Shown in pieces: positions 9,244 to 16,947 of a DNA stretch of 64,000 nt (position 1 is its first letter; each line of letters starts with the position of its first letter). Position numbers and translations under genes: made by a program. The DNA comes from Streptomyces sp. MMG1533 (GTDB lineage: Bacteria > Actinomycetota > Actinomycetes > Streptomycetales > Streptomycetaceae): the NCBI RefSeq assembly GCF_001279775.1, contig NZ_LGDG01000231.1, positions 1-64,000 on the forward strand. The letters run 5' to 3'. The notes below the pieces were generated by a model. It saw only the letters and a list, made by a program, of their open reading frames with translations. It did not search any database and was not told the origin of the DNA.

Positions 9244-9882
9244 GTGCCCCATGGCTCACTCTCGCTCCCGGCCAGGCTGTGCCTGCTGGCCTGGGACAGC
9301 GCGGAGACGGACGTCACCGGCGCCGACCGGCTGCCCCCTCTGGTCCGGGCCGGCGCCCTCGTCGAGCTGGCCCGGCGCGGACTGCTCGTCGACGAGGAGG
9401 GCGTCGCCACGCCGGCCGACCTCGACTCCGAGACGGGGGACCCCGTCCTCGACGGCCTTCTCGAGCTGGTCCGGGAGTCCCGGCCGCACCGGTGGCGGAC
9501 CTGGGTGACCCTGCGGGCGCGGATCACCCTGGACGCCGTACGGGAGCAACTGGCGGCCGGGGGCCAACTGCGTGCCGAGAAGCGGCGGGTCCTCGGGGTC
9601 TTCCCGACCGTGGAGTACGCCTTGGAGCGCGTGGCCGTGGTGGACGCGCTGCGCGAGGAGGCACGGGCGGTTCTGCTGGGGCCGGTTCCGGTCGCGGAGG
9701 TCTCCGAGCGGGACGCGGCCCTCGCGGTGTTGGCGGGGGCCGCGGGGGTACTGGCCGACGGCGGGCAGCACCGGGGGCGCCTCGAAGAGCTCACCGAGCG
9801 CTGCGGGGCTGCGGCCCCGGTGCTGCGGACGGCCGTCCGGGAGGTGTGGACGGCGAGGGCGGCTGCGTCCGCCGCCAACTGA
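9244..9882 (+). CDS. GOLPH3/GPP34 family phosphoprotein
   Basis: 212 residues, GTG 9244 with GAAGGAG 5 bases upstream. The sequence opens with a short S/L-rich stretch and LCLLAWD, then an acidic/leucine pattern (LVELARRGLL, DPVLDGLLELV), a tryptophan-rich RTWVTLRAR segment and a C-terminal helical region rich in alanine; this is the pattern of bacterial GPP34 (Golgi phosphoprotein 3) proteins. In eukaryotes the family binds phosphatidylinositol-4-phosphate and vesicle cargo. The role in Streptomyces, which has many copies, is not established. No signal peptide or membrane helix; probably cytosolic or peripheral. Confidence 0.88.
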   Translation: MPHGSLSLPARLCLLAWDSAETDVTGADRLPPLVRAGALVELARRGLLVDEEGVATPADLDSETGDPVLDGLLELVRESRPHRWRTWVTLRARITLDAVREQLAAGGQLRAEKRRVLGVFPTVEYALERVAVVDALREEARAVLLGPVPVAEVSERDAALAVLAGAAGVLADGGQHRGRLEELTERCGAAAPVLRTAVREVWTARAAASAAN

Positions 9883-9893
9883 GCCGCCTCACC

Positions 9894-10458
9894 TCCATGC
9901 CGGATTCCTGTCCCCGCACGTGCCGGGCAGCCCGCTCGTCCTGCCGAACGCCTGGGACACCGCGAGCGCGCGCATCGTCGAGGACGCGGGTGCCGCCGCG
10001 GTGGCGACGACCGGCGCGGGTCTCGCCCGGGCCCTGGGGCCTGGGCACGGCGGACGGCGGACGGCGGACGGCGGACGGCGACATGCTGGACCGCTGCCAC
10101 CCGCGAGGCCGCGGACGCGCAGGACGTGCCGCAGTTCGTGCACGCCCGGATCGACACGTTCCTGCGGGGCGCCGGGGGAGTGGACCTCACCCTGGAGCGC
10201 GCCGCCGCCTTCCTCGCCGCGGGCGCCGACGGGATCTTCGCCCCCGGGGCCGTCGACCCGGAGACCGTGAAACAGCTCGCCGACGGCGTGGACGCTCCGC
10301 TGAACGCGATGGCCGGCCCCGGTGCCCTGCCCGTCGCAGAGCCGGCCGCGCACGCCCTGGTCCGCCGGGCCGCCCGGGAACCGCTGGGCGCGGGGACGTA
10401 CGACGCGCCGGCGGACGGGCTCGACTACGGCGAGCTCAACACGTCTCCGGGCCGGTGA
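9894..10458 (+). pseudogene. Decayed isocitrate lyase/PEP mutase-family gene
   Basis: An N-terminal piece (VLPNAWDTASARIVEDAGA, about 9930-10030) is recognisable in one frame. After a 7-bp tandem repeat the C-terminal piece (FVHARIDTFLRGAGG to DGLDYGELN, 10126-10458) continues in another frame. The family is normally about 250-280 residues. Here the central barrel strands with the catalytic residues are absent, and a second gap removes the usual segment before the C-terminal helix. No good start codon remains in the first frame. It is therefore non-functional as the family enzyme. The piece at 10126-10458 could still be made as a 110-residue fragment, but I see no reason to expect function. 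Confidence 0.85.
10048..10080. repeat. 7-bp tandem repeat inside the PEP mutase-like pseudogene
   Basis: CGGCGGA is repeated four times in tandem plus a partial fifth. A 7-bp unit shifts the frame with each copy gained or lost; it marks the junction where the central part of the gene has been lost. Confidence 0.85.
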
Positions 10459-10470
10459 ACGCGGTCGGGC

Positions 10471-10887
10471 TCAGCAGGCGTCCCGCATCAGCTCCGCAAG
10501 GTCGTGGTCCAGGTCGAGCTGGAGATGCTCCAGACCCACCGGAACCAGTTCGCCGGTCGCCTCCAGGAACCGGCGCAGCTCGCCCGAGCGGACGTGCACG
10601 ACCGCGGTGCCCTCGGGGGCGTGGAACTCCAGGACGGTGCGGTCGTACCCGTACGGCCGCACCCGCACGTCGCCGTGGCCCTCGGGCTCCTGGAGACCGG
10701 CCGTGAGGAGTTCGCGGCTGAAGGTCCAGCAGACCTCCACGCCCTCCAGGGTGGCCGGGGCCGGGAAGGTCATGCGGACGGCGAACGGGTCACGCCGGTC
10801 GTAGTGCAGCGTGGCGGGAATGCTCGGCATCCGCGGCGCGGCGGCGACGAGTCGGGCCTCGACGGGCTGCTCGATGACGATGGACAA
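10471..10887 (-). CDS. ssgD: SsgA-like sporulation/cell-division regulator
   Basis: 138 residues, ATG 10887. The whole length matches the SsgA-like protein family (SALPs, about 130-145 residues), found in sporulating actinomycetes: a Y-D-x2-DPFAVRM motif, VCWTFSRELL, a GDV-RV-P segment and a C-terminal F-L-x2-T...VP...L block. SALPs steer septum placement, peptidoglycan turnover and spore separation by acting with cell-division proteins in the cytosol. The symbol ssgD is inferred from gene order (upstream of the beta-oxidation genes), which I recall for S. coelicolor, and is less sure than the family. Divergent from the BNR protein gene; the 245-bp gap holds GTGAC-CTCT-GTCAC (10986-10999), a small palindrome. 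Confidence 0.9.
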   Translation of the reverse strand: MSIVIEQPVEARLVAAAPRMPSIPATLHYDRRDPFAVRMTFPAPATLEGVEVCWTFSRELLTAGLQEPEGHGDVRVRPYGYDRTVLEFHAPEGTAVVHVRSGELRRFLEATGELVPVGLEHLQLDLDHDLAELMRDAC

Positions 10888-11132
10888 CGCCTTGCTCCCT
10901 TACGACGGCGGGACGGACATCCGGGGGTGAGGCCGGGCACTGGAAGAGACGCCGGAATGAGTCAATCCGTGCACACCGATGTCGAGTGACCTCTGTCACC
11001 GTCTTCATTCACGGAAGTGGCCAGGTACTTCTTCTGGGGGTGTGAAAGACAGTTGTGGCGAGCACGGCGGGCCGAGGAGGGCCGCCGGGGCCCTCTGGAC
11101 GGCACCCGGGCGGTGGGCTAGCTTCGCCCGCC

Positions 11133-12245
11133 ATGAGGCGCTTGGGGATCACGCGACGCACGAGACGGCCGGGACGGACGAGGCGAGCGGTGAGCGCGGG
11201 GGTGGCGTGCGCGGCGGCACTGGCCGCCCTGACCGCCGTACCCGCACAGGCGCAGGAGTCCGGGCAGCGGACACCGCACTGGGAACTCAAGGACACCGGC
11301 AGTTCCGCTGTGCGGTTCCGGGGACTCGCGGCCGTCGGCCGGGACACCGCCTGGGTGTCCGGCACCCAGGGCACCGTCCTGCGCACCACGGACGGCGGGG
11401 CGAACTGGCGGAACGTCTCGCCGCCCGGCGCCGGCGAGCTGCAGTTCCGGGACATCGAGGCGTTCGACGCGCGGCGCGCGGTGGTGCTGGCCATCGGCGA
11501 GGGCGAAGCGTCCCGCGTCTACCGCACCGACGACGGCGGCGAGACCTGGACCGAGTCCTTCCGCAACACCGACGCGCGGGCCTTCTACGACTGCCTCACC
11601 TTCTTCGACCGCCGCCACGGCCTGGCGATGAGCGACCCCGTGGACGGGAGGTTCCGCATCCTGTCGACCAGCGACGGCGGCCGCTCCTGGAAGGTGCTGC
11701 CCGGCGCCGGCATGCCGGCCGCGCTGGACGGCGAGGCCGGGTTCGCGGCGAGCGGCCAGTGCCTGGTCTCCGCCGGCCCGCGGGACGTCTGGCTGGCCAC
11801 CGGCGGGGCGGCACGCGCGCGTGTGCTGCACTCCTCCGACCGGGGGCTGACCTGGACGGCCTCCGACACGCCGATCCCGGCGGGCGACCCGGCCCGCGGA
11901 GTCTTCGCCCTCGCCTTCCGCGACCGCACGCACGGTCTGGCGGTCGGCGGTGACTACCGGCCCGACCAGACGTCCACCGCTCCGGCGGCACGCACCGCCG
12001 ACGGCGGCCGCGGCTGGCAGCCCGCCGCCGAGCCGCCGCCCGCCTACCGCTCGGGCGTCGCCTGGCTCCCGTACAGCCGTACGGCCGCTCTCGCGGTCGG
12101 ACCCACCGGCACGGATCTGACGACCGACGGGGGGCGCACCTGGCGGACGGTGGACACGGGCTCGTACGACACCGTCGACTGCACTCCCGACCTGGGCTGC
12201 TGGGCGGCCGGCGAGCAGGGGCGCGTCGCCCGTCTGGAGGGCTGA
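11133..12245 (+). CDS. Secreted BNR/YCF48-like beta-propeller protein
   Basis: 370 residues from ATG 11133. The N-terminus has twin and clustered arginines, a hydrophobic alanine stretch and A-x-A (PAQAQ) near residue 33, so it is exported. The mature part carries repeated 'Asp-box' elements of the S/T-x-D-G-G-x-T-W type (TTDGGANW, TDDGGETW, TSDGGRSW, SSDRGLTW, TADGGRGW, TTDGGRTW), which build a beta-propeller as in sialidases, sortilin and YCF48. No glycosidase catalytic residues can be assigned, so an enzymatic role should not be assumed. It may be an extracellular binding protein. It stands alone, ahead of a small DNA-binding-like protein gene. Confidence 0.87.
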   Translation: MRRLGITRRTRRPGRTRRAVSAGVACAAALAALTAVPAQAQESGQRTPHWELKDTGSSAVRFRGLAAVGRDTAWVSGTQGTVLRTTDGGANWRNVSPPGAGELQFRDIEAFDARRAVVLAIGEGEASRVYRTDDGGETWTESFRNTDARAFYDCLTFFDRRHGLAMSDPVDGRFRILSTSDGGRSWKVLPGAGMPAALDGEAGFAASGQCLVSAGPRDVWLATGGAARARVLHSSDRGLTWTASDTPIPAGDPARGVFALAFRDRTHGLAVGGDYRPDQTSTAPAARTADGGRGWQPAAEPPPAYRSGVAWLPYSRTAALAVGPTGTDLTTDGGRTWRTVDTGSYDTVDCTPDLGCWAAGEQGRVARLEG

Positions 12246-12278
12246 GGGCGCTCGGTGTGGCGCATGGGTCCGGAAAGC

Positions 12279-12284
12279 GGGTAC
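12279..12284 (+). promoter_or_regulatory. Possible sigma-B-type -10 element (GGGTAC)
   Basis: GGGTAC is the -10 hexamer of Streptomyces stress sigma factors (SigB/SigH family) and lies 33 bases before the ATG at 12317. The matching GTTT-type -35 is only loosely present (GTGTGG at 12255-12260, spacer 18), so this is tentative. Confidence 0.3.
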
Positions 12285-12316
12285 CCGTTCACCGATCGTG
12301 AGAGGAGTGAGCGGAC

Positions 12317-12646
12317 ATGCCACGTGGTTCGAGCCCCAAGCGCGAGCGCCAGTACGAGCACATCAAGGAGAGCGCCGAGGACCGGGGCGAGAGCACCGGC
12401 CGCGCCAAGGAGATCGCCGCGCGGACGGTGAACAAGGAACGCGCCCGGTCCGGCGAGTCCAAGACCGCCGGCCGCACCTCGACCCAGGACATGTCGTCGG
12501 GCAAGCGGGGCGGCCAACGGTCCGGGAAGGGTTCCCAAGGGCCCACGTACGACCAGCTCTACGAGGAGGCCAAGCGGCGCGGCATCCAGGGCCGTTCGGA
12601 CATGAACAAGAGCCAGCTGCAGCGGGCGCTGGGGAACAAGAGCTGA
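12317..12646 (+). CDS. Small basic protein with Rho-N/SAP-like C-terminus
   Basis: 109 residues with GAGAGGAG 9 bases before the ATG. The first 75 residues are highly charged and low in hydrophobic residues (K/R/E/S/G rich), so probably disordered. Residues about 80-107 (TYDQLYEEAKRRGI, then a K-S-x-LQRAL helix) match the Rho termination-factor N-terminal / SAP-like helix-turn-helix that contacts nucleic acid. Streptomyces genomes often label this family 'plasmid stabilisation protein', which I would not rely on. It might be stress-induced, given a possible GGGTAC -10 box. It converges on the YciI-like gene with 2 bp between stops. Confidence 0.75.
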   Translation: MPRGSSPKRERQYEHIKESAEDRGESTGRAKEIAARTVNKERARSGESKTAGRTSTQDMSSGKRGGQRSGKGSQGPTYDQLYEEAKRRGIQGRSDMNKSQLQRALGNKS

Positions 12647-12648
12647 GC

Positions 12649-12945
12649 CTAGGAGGGCGTCTGCCGGTACCGCTCCAGGTCCGGTGCCGTCTTCGTCGCG
12701 GTGAACTCGGTGATGCGGTACTCGCACACCCCGGCGGTGACGAAGGGGTCGCCCGCGGTGATCTCCTCGATCCGCGCGCGGTCCCCCGCGACGGCGAGGA
12801 TCACCCCGCCGTCGCGGGGGCTCTTGGGCCCGGACGCGAGGAAGACGCCCTGCGCGTACTGCGCGTCGAGCCAGGCGACATGCGCCCGGAGCACGGCGTC
12901 GACGGCATCGAGCGGGGCGGTGTAGGTCAGCTCCAGTACGAACAT
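12649..12945 (-). CDS. YciI-like (ferredoxin-fold) protein
   Basis: 98 residues, ATG 12945 (upstream frame ignored because MFVLELTY is the usual family N-terminus). The YciI pattern is clear: a first beta-strand, H-V-A-W-L-D helix, an F-LASGP(K) turn, GGVILA, and DPF-x-GVCEYRI near the end. The conserved His and Asp of the family (HVAWLD) are present. YciI proteins form dimeric alpha-beta barrels; activities have been shown for few members. Two bases separate its stop from that of the convergent small basic protein. Confidence 0.88.
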   Translation of the reverse strand: MFVLELTYTAPLDAVDAVLRAHVAWLDAQYAQGVFLASGPKSPRDGGVILAVAGDRARIEEITAGDPFVTAGVCEYRITEFTATKTAPDLERYRQTPS

Positions 12946-12994
12946 GATCACGAGGCTACGCCGCCGGGGTGACGGCCCGTAGGCTCGTCCCATC

Positions 12995-13684
12995 ATGACG
13001 ACGGTAAGAATTCCCCCCGGCTGGCCCGCTACCGAGGAGCAGGCCCGCGCGGTCCAGGACGAGTTGCGCGGGCGAGTGGTGCTCGACGAGCCGGGGCCGC
13101 CGCCCGGCACGGGCCACGTGACCGGTGTCGACGTGGCCTACGACGACGAGCACGACGTGGTCGCGGCCGCCGCCGTGGTGCTGGACGCGGCGACCCTCGA
13201 CGTCGTCGCCGAGGCCACGGCCGTCGGCCGGATCTCCTTCCCGTACGTGCCCGGCCTGCTGGCCTTCCGAGAGATCCCCACGGTCCTCGCGGCCCTCGAC
13301 GCCCTGCCCTGCCCGCCCGGCCTGGTCGTCTGCGACGGCTACGGCCTCGCCCACCCGCGCCGTTTCGGCCTCGCCAGCCACCTCGGCGTCCTCACCGGCC
13401 TGCCCACGATCGGCGTCGCAAAGAACCCCTTCACCTTCACCTACGACGACCCCGACACCCCGCGCGGCAGCACGGCCCCCCTCCTCGCCGGCGCCGAGGA
13501 GGTCGGCCGCGCCCTGCGCACCCGGGAGGCGGTCAAGCCGGTCTTCGTCTCGGTCGGCCACCGGGTGAGTCTCGACAACGCCTGCGCTCACACCCTGGCG
13601 CTGACCCCCGAGTACCGCCTGCCGGAGACGACCCGCAGGTCCGACTCCCTGTGCCGCAGGGCGCTGCGGGACGCGACCCCCTGA
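12995..13684 (+). CDS. nfi: Endonuclease V
   Basis: 229 residues, ATG 12995. It cleaves the second phosphodiester bond 3' of deoxyinosine (from adenine deamination) in DNA, starting repair. The family signatures are present: G-V-D-V-A-Y (metal-binding Asp at about residue 45), the wedge FPYVPGLLAFRE with its catalytic Glu, DG-x-G-LAHPRRFGLA with a metal-binding Asp and His, and TIGVAK. Length is typical. A single gene; the 185 bp behind it are a repeat-rich spacer. Confidence 0.95.
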   Translation: MTTVRIPPGWPATEEQARAVQDELRGRVVLDEPGPPPGTGHVTGVDVAYDDEHDVVAAAAVVLDAATLDVVAEATAVGRISFPYVPGLLAFREIPTVLAALDALPCPPGLVVCDGYGLAHPRRFGLASHLGVLTGLPTIGVAKNPFTFTYDDPDTPRGSTAPLLAGAEEVGRALRTREAVKPVFVSVGHRVSLDNACAHTLALTPEYRLPETTRRSDSLCRRALRDATP

Positions 13685-13704
13685 GCGGCGGCGGCCACTC
13701 GATG

Positions 13705-13830
13705 CGCCGGCTGCCGGTCGAGACCTCTGCTCTCCGCCGGCTGCCGGTTGGAGACCGCTGCTCTCTGTGTACCTCGCCTGTGTACCTCGCCTGAATACGT
13801 CGTCTGAGTACGTCGTCTGAGTACTTGTAC
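13705..13830. repeat. Repeat-rich spacer: 31-bp duplication and five 13-bp units
   Basis: An imperfect duplication of about 31 bases (both copies containing GCCGGCTGCCGGT and CTGCTCTC) covers 13705-13766. It is followed by five tandem 13-base units, T-G-(T/A)-(G/A)-T-A-C-(C/G)-(T)-C-G, starting at 13766, 13779, 13792, 13805 and 13818; the last is divergent. All lie between nfi and a 48-codon gene. Each unit carries a GTAC or ATAC core, so the array could bind a protein or simply be slippage-derived. Confidence 0.8.
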
Positions 13831-13869
13831 GGATGTGGCGCCGACCGCCCGCTCGGCAGGCTGTGCCGC

Positions 13870-14016
13870 ATGACTTCGCACCGTTCCCCGAAGCCCCTCG
13901 CCGACCCCGACCGGCCCGTCGAGCGTGCCGTGATGGCCGCGCTGATCCTCGCCACCCTCGCGGGGCTCGCCTGGATCGTCGGGATGATCTACACCGTCGC
14001 CCAGTGGCCGCTGTAG
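13870..14016 (+). CDS. Small single-pass membrane protein
   Basis: 48 residues, ATG 13870. The first 20 residues are polar and proline-rich; residues about 20-44 form one hydrophobic helix (A-x3-LILATLAGLAWIVGMIYTV), ending QWPL. It looks like the short conserved membrane proteins common in Streptomyces. No known function. It is a plausible gene because of its clean transmembrane pattern and its position in a gap between larger genes. Confidence 0.65.
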   Translation: MTSHRSPKPLADPDRPVERAVMAALILATLAGLAWIVGMIYTVAQWPL

Positions 14017-14023
14017 GGCGGGC

Positions 14024-15202
14024 TCACCGGCTCCGGGCCACTCGGAAGGTGATCCCGGCCCGCTGCAGCCGCTCGGTCAGCGCGTTGCCCATCGCGACCG
14101 CGGTCGTGACCTGACCGGCGGTCGGCGGGAGGTCGTCGAAGGCCAGGGACAGCGCCGACTCGGCGAACATCTTCGCCGTCTCGTCGTATCCCGGGTCGCC
14201 GCCCGACACCTCGGTGTACACCCGCCGGCCGCCGCCCTCGCCGACGAAGCGGACCCGGAACCAGCTCTTCGCACGCTTCTCGGGGCCGGGCCCCTCCCCG
14301 GGCTTGAGCCGGTCGGACAACCAGCGCCGCGCGGGCGGCAGTTGGGCGGCGGCGAACAGCGCGCCCACGGCCGCGACCCCGCCCAGCGCGGCCGGCAGAT
14401 GCCGTACCGCGGCGTACTCGCGATAGCGGAAGTCGGGGCCGTACCGCTCCAGCGCCTGCGCGGACCTGCGGACGATCTGCGCGTCGATCGTCGGCAGGGG
14501 CAGCGCCCAGGCACCGACCTCCGGTGCGAACCGTGGCGCGCCGGTCCGTGCGGAGGCTCGCCGGCCCACGAGACGGGGCTCGTGCCGACCGCGGTCCCGG
14601 GCGGCGGCCAGCATCTGCCGGCCGCGCGCGAACTGGTTCAGCGCCGAGGCGAACGTGCCGCCCGAGAGCGTCGCGTCCACGGTCACGAAGCCGTCGACCG
14701 TCAGGGGCACGCCCTCCGGGAGCTGCCGGACCGTGAAGTACGCCCCCAGGTCGTGCGGCACCGAGTCGAAACCGCACGCGTGCACCAGCCGGGCGCCCGT
14801 CTCACGCGCGCGTGCGTCGTGGCGGACGTACATCAGGTCCACGAACTCCGGCTCACCGGTGAGGTCCAGATAGTCCGTGCCGGTGTCCGCGCAGGCGGCG
14901 ACGAGTTCCTCCCCGTAGGTCACATAGGGGCCGACCGTGGTGGCCACCACGCGCGCGTGCTCGGCGAGTTCGCGCAGCGAGGCCGGATCCGACACGTCGG
15001 CCCTCAACACCCCGGCCTTCGCGCCGCCGGGCAGCGCCTCCCGCAGCCGGTGAAGCTTCTCCTCGTTGCGGCCCGCGATCGCCCAGCGCAGCCCCTCGGG
15101 AGCGTGCTGGGCCAGATACTCCGCGGTGAGCGTCCCCACGAAGCCGGTGGCTCCGAAGAGCACGATGTCGTAGGGACGGTCCGTCCTGTTCAGCCTGCTC
15201 AT
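14024..15202 (-). CDS. Saccharopine dehydrogenase-like / trans-acting enoyl reductase family protein
   Basis: 392 residues, ATG 15202 with AGAGGTG upstream. An N-terminal Rossmann domain (YDIVLFGATGFVG, then AGRNEEKL) and a long C-terminal domain match the saccharopine-dehydrogenase-fold family that includes the mycobacterial trans-acting enoyl reductase of phthiocerol and phenolglycolipid synthesis. Other motifs: TVGPY, CADTGTDYLDLTGE, HACGFDSVPHDLGAY. NADPH-dependent reduction of a lipid-related double bond is the likely chemistry; the substrate is unknown. A weakly hydrophobic segment around residues 280-300 (ALGGVAAVGALFAA) may dock at the membrane. Monocistronic, divergent from the MmcQ/YjbR gene. 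Confidence 0.9.
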   Translation of the reverse strand: MSRLNRTDRPYDIVLFGATGFVGTLTAEYLAQHAPEGLRWAIAGRNEEKLHRLREALPGGAKAGVLRADVSDPASLRELAEHARVVATTVGPYVTYGEELVAACADTGTDYLDLTGEPEFVDLMYVRHDARARETGARLVHACGFDSVPHDLGAYFTVRQLPEGVPLTVDGFVTVDATLSGGTFASALNQFARGRQMLAAARDRGRHEPRLVGRRASARTGAPRFAPEVGAWALPLPTIDAQIVRRSAQALERYGPDFRYREYAAVRHLPAALGGVAAVGALFAAAQLPPARRWLSDRLKPGEGPGPEKRAKSWFRVRFVGEGGGRRVYTEVSGGDPGYDETAKMFAESALSLAFDDLPPTAGQVTTAVAMGNALTERLQRAGITFRVARSR

Positions 15203-15295
15203 GACACCTCTCGGATTCCGCCGCACGCGCCGTTGTCGGTGGCCGAGGCTAGCGTGAGGAGTGCGGAGCCCGACGAGGAGGCCGGAGGTATGCAG

Positions 15296-15676
15296 GTGGC
15301 CGTGGCCGAGAACGCCCTGAGGAAGTGGGAGAAAGTGCGCGAGTTCGCCCTCGGGATGCCGGGTGCCACGGAGGAGTTCCCCTGGGGTGAGTCCGTTGCC
15401 AAGGTCAACAAGAAGGTGTTCGTCTTCCTCGGCGTCGACGACGGCAGCTACCCGCTGGGCGTCACGGTGAAGCTCAAGGACGAGGCCGCCCACGCCCACG
15501 CGCTGACCTGCCCCGGTGCCGAACCCGCCGGGTACGGCCTGGGCAGGTCCGGTTGGGTGCGCCTCCCGCTGGAGCCGCAGGGCGCCCCGGCCCCGGATCT
15601 GCTGTGCGACTGGGTGGAGGAGAGCTACCGCACGATTGCGCCGAAGCGGCTGATAGCGGAGCTGGACGCACGCTGA
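15296..15676 (+). CDS. MmcQ/YjbR family protein
   Basis: 126 residues from GTG 15296. The ATG at 15290 is only one base after GGAGG (15284-15288), too close, whereas GTG 15296 has 7-base spacing. The MmcQ/YjbR signature is visible: an N-terminal helix, LGMPGATEEFPWGE, a K-x-F-x-F-L strand, a K-L-K-D segment, a GLG-R-S-G-W-V strand and a C-terminal WVEESYRTIAPKRL helix. The fold resembles CyaY and some DNA-binding modules; no activity is established. Confidence 0.88.
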   Translation: MAVAENALRKWEKVREFALGMPGATEEFPWGESVAKVNKKVFVFLGVDDGSYPLGVTVKLKDEAAHAHALTCPGAEPAGYGLGRSGWVRLPLEPQGAPAPDLLCDWVEESYRTIAPKRLIAELDAR

Positions 15677-15701
15677 GCCGGTCGGCGGGGCACAATCCGA
15701 C

Positions 15702-15713
15702 TAAGCGCTTGCT
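15702..15713. promoter_or_regulatory. Candidate operator of the beta-oxidation operon
   Basis: AAGCGCTT (15703-15710) is a perfect 8-base palindrome within CTAAGCGCTTGC, about 80 bp before the racemase-like gene. Similar cores are known from TetR-type repressors of acyl-CoA metabolism in actinobacteria. A CACTGGTG element at 15752-15759 also lies in this gap and resembles half of the palindrome before the MerR gene. Both are suggestions only. Confidence 0.35.
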
Positions 15714-15792
15714 CTCCGGGTCTTGTGCCGAGTGGAACGCGTTCTTAGCATCACTGGTGTTACATCAGTTGTGTCATACCTATGGGGGCTGA

Positions 15793-16947
15793 ATGGCAAC
15801 GACGCCAGAGCCGACGCCAGGGCCCACGCCAGGGCCGGGCCCGCTCTCCGGCGTACGCGTGGTCGAGCTGGCCGGCATCGGGCCCGGCCCGTTCGCCGCC
15901 ATGCTCCTCGCCGACCTGGGCGCCGACGTCGTCCGCGTGGACCGGCCCGGCGGAGCCGGGCTCGCCATCGACCCGGAGTTCGACGTCACCAACCGCAACA
16001 AGCGCTCGGTGATCGTCGACCTGAAGGCACCCGACGGCCCCGCCCGCGTCCTCGACCTCGCCGCCCGCGCGGACGTCCTGATCGAGGGCTACCGCCCCGA
16101 CGTCGCCGAGCGCCTCGGCGTCGGCCCCGCGGACTGCCACGCCCGCAACCCGAAGCTCGTCTACGGCCGGATGACCGGCTGGGGGCAGCAGGGCCCCCTC
16201 GCCCCGCGCGCCGGCCACGACATCGCGTACATCGCGCTCACCGGCACCCTCGGCATGATCGGCGAGCCCTCCCGGCCGCCCGCCGTCCCGGCCAACCTGC
16301 TCGGTGACTACGCGGGCGGCTCCCTCTATCTGGTCGTCGGCGTCCTCGCCGCCCTGCACCACGCCCGTGCGACCGGCACCGGGCAGGTCGTCGACGCCGC
16401 CATCGTCGACGGCACCGCCCACCTCTCCGCGATGATCCACGGCATGCTCGCCGCCGGGGGCTGGCAGGACCGGCGCGGCGCCAATCTCCTCGACGGCGGC
16501 TGCCCCTACTACGGGACCTACGAGACCGCCGACGGGAGGTACATGGCGGTGGGCGCCCTGGAGCCGCAGTTCTACGAGGAGTTCCTGAACCTGCTCGGCC
16601 TCCAGGACCATGCCGACGCCCGCAAGGACTGGACCCGCTGGGGCGAGCTGCGCGAGGCGGTGGCCGCTCGCTTCCAATCCCGCACCCGTGAGGAGTGGAC
16701 GGCCGTCTTCGAGGGGTCCGACGCCTGTGTGGCACCCGTACTGTCCCTGCGCGAGGCCCCGCACCACCCGCACCTCGCCGCCCGCGGCACCTTCACCGAC
16801 CACGGCGGCATCACCCAGCCCGCGCCCGCGCCCCGCTTCTCCGCGACCCCGACCAAGGTCCGCACCGGCCCCGCCCTGCCGGGCGCCGACACCGCGGACG
16901 TGGCCCGCGACTGGGACGTACCCGACCTGATGAAGGGCCTCGCATGA
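15793..16947 (+). CDS. CaiB/BaiF CoA-transferase family, alpha-methylacyl-CoA racemase type
   Basis: 384 residues, ATG 15793. After a P-T-P-G repeat-rich leader of 17 residues come the class III CoA-transferase features: [37 protein letters not shown], a [11 protein letters not shown] helix, GMTGWGQ-type loop with GH-D (the racemase His/Asp area: [12 protein letters not shown]) and GGSLYLVVG. These point to AMACR, which interconverts the 2R and 2S forms of 2-methylacyl-CoA so that beta-oxidation can proceed, rather than a CoA-transferase proper. It is the first gene of the beta-oxidation operon, and its stop overlaps the next ATG (ATGA). Substrate not determined. Confidence 0.92.
   Translation: MATTPEPTPGPTPGPGPLSGVRVVELAGIGPGPFAAMLLADLGADVVRVDRPGGAGLAIDPEFDVTNRNKRSVIVDLKAPDGPARVLDLAARADVLIEGYRPDVAERLGVGPADCHARNPKLVYGRMTGWGQQGPLAPRAGHDIAYIALTGTLGMIGEPSRPPAVPANLLGDYAGGSLYLVVGVLAALHHARATGTGQVVDAAIVDGTAHLSAMIHGMLAAGGWQDRRGANLLDGGCPYYGTYETADGRYMAVGALEPQFYEEFLNLLGLQDHADARKDWTRWGELREAVAARFQSRTREEWTAVFEGSDACVAPVLSLREAPHHPHLAARGTFTDHGGITQPAPAPRFSATPTKVRTGPALPGADTADVARDWDVPDLMKGLA

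Noticed and set aside
10126..10458. 110-residue frame as an independent gene
   Set aside because: It matches only the C-terminal end of the isocitrate lyase/PEP mutase family and starts inside the decayed region, so it is a pseudogene fragment.
13766..13830. 13-bp units considered as a CRISPR or iteron origin
   Set aside because: No spacers, no replication protein gene and no AT-rich stretch; simple tandem repeat is the better description.
15290..15292. ATG 15290 as the start of the MmcQ/YjbR gene
   Set aside because: GGAGG ends one base earlier, too close for ribosome binding; GTG 15296 has normal spacing.
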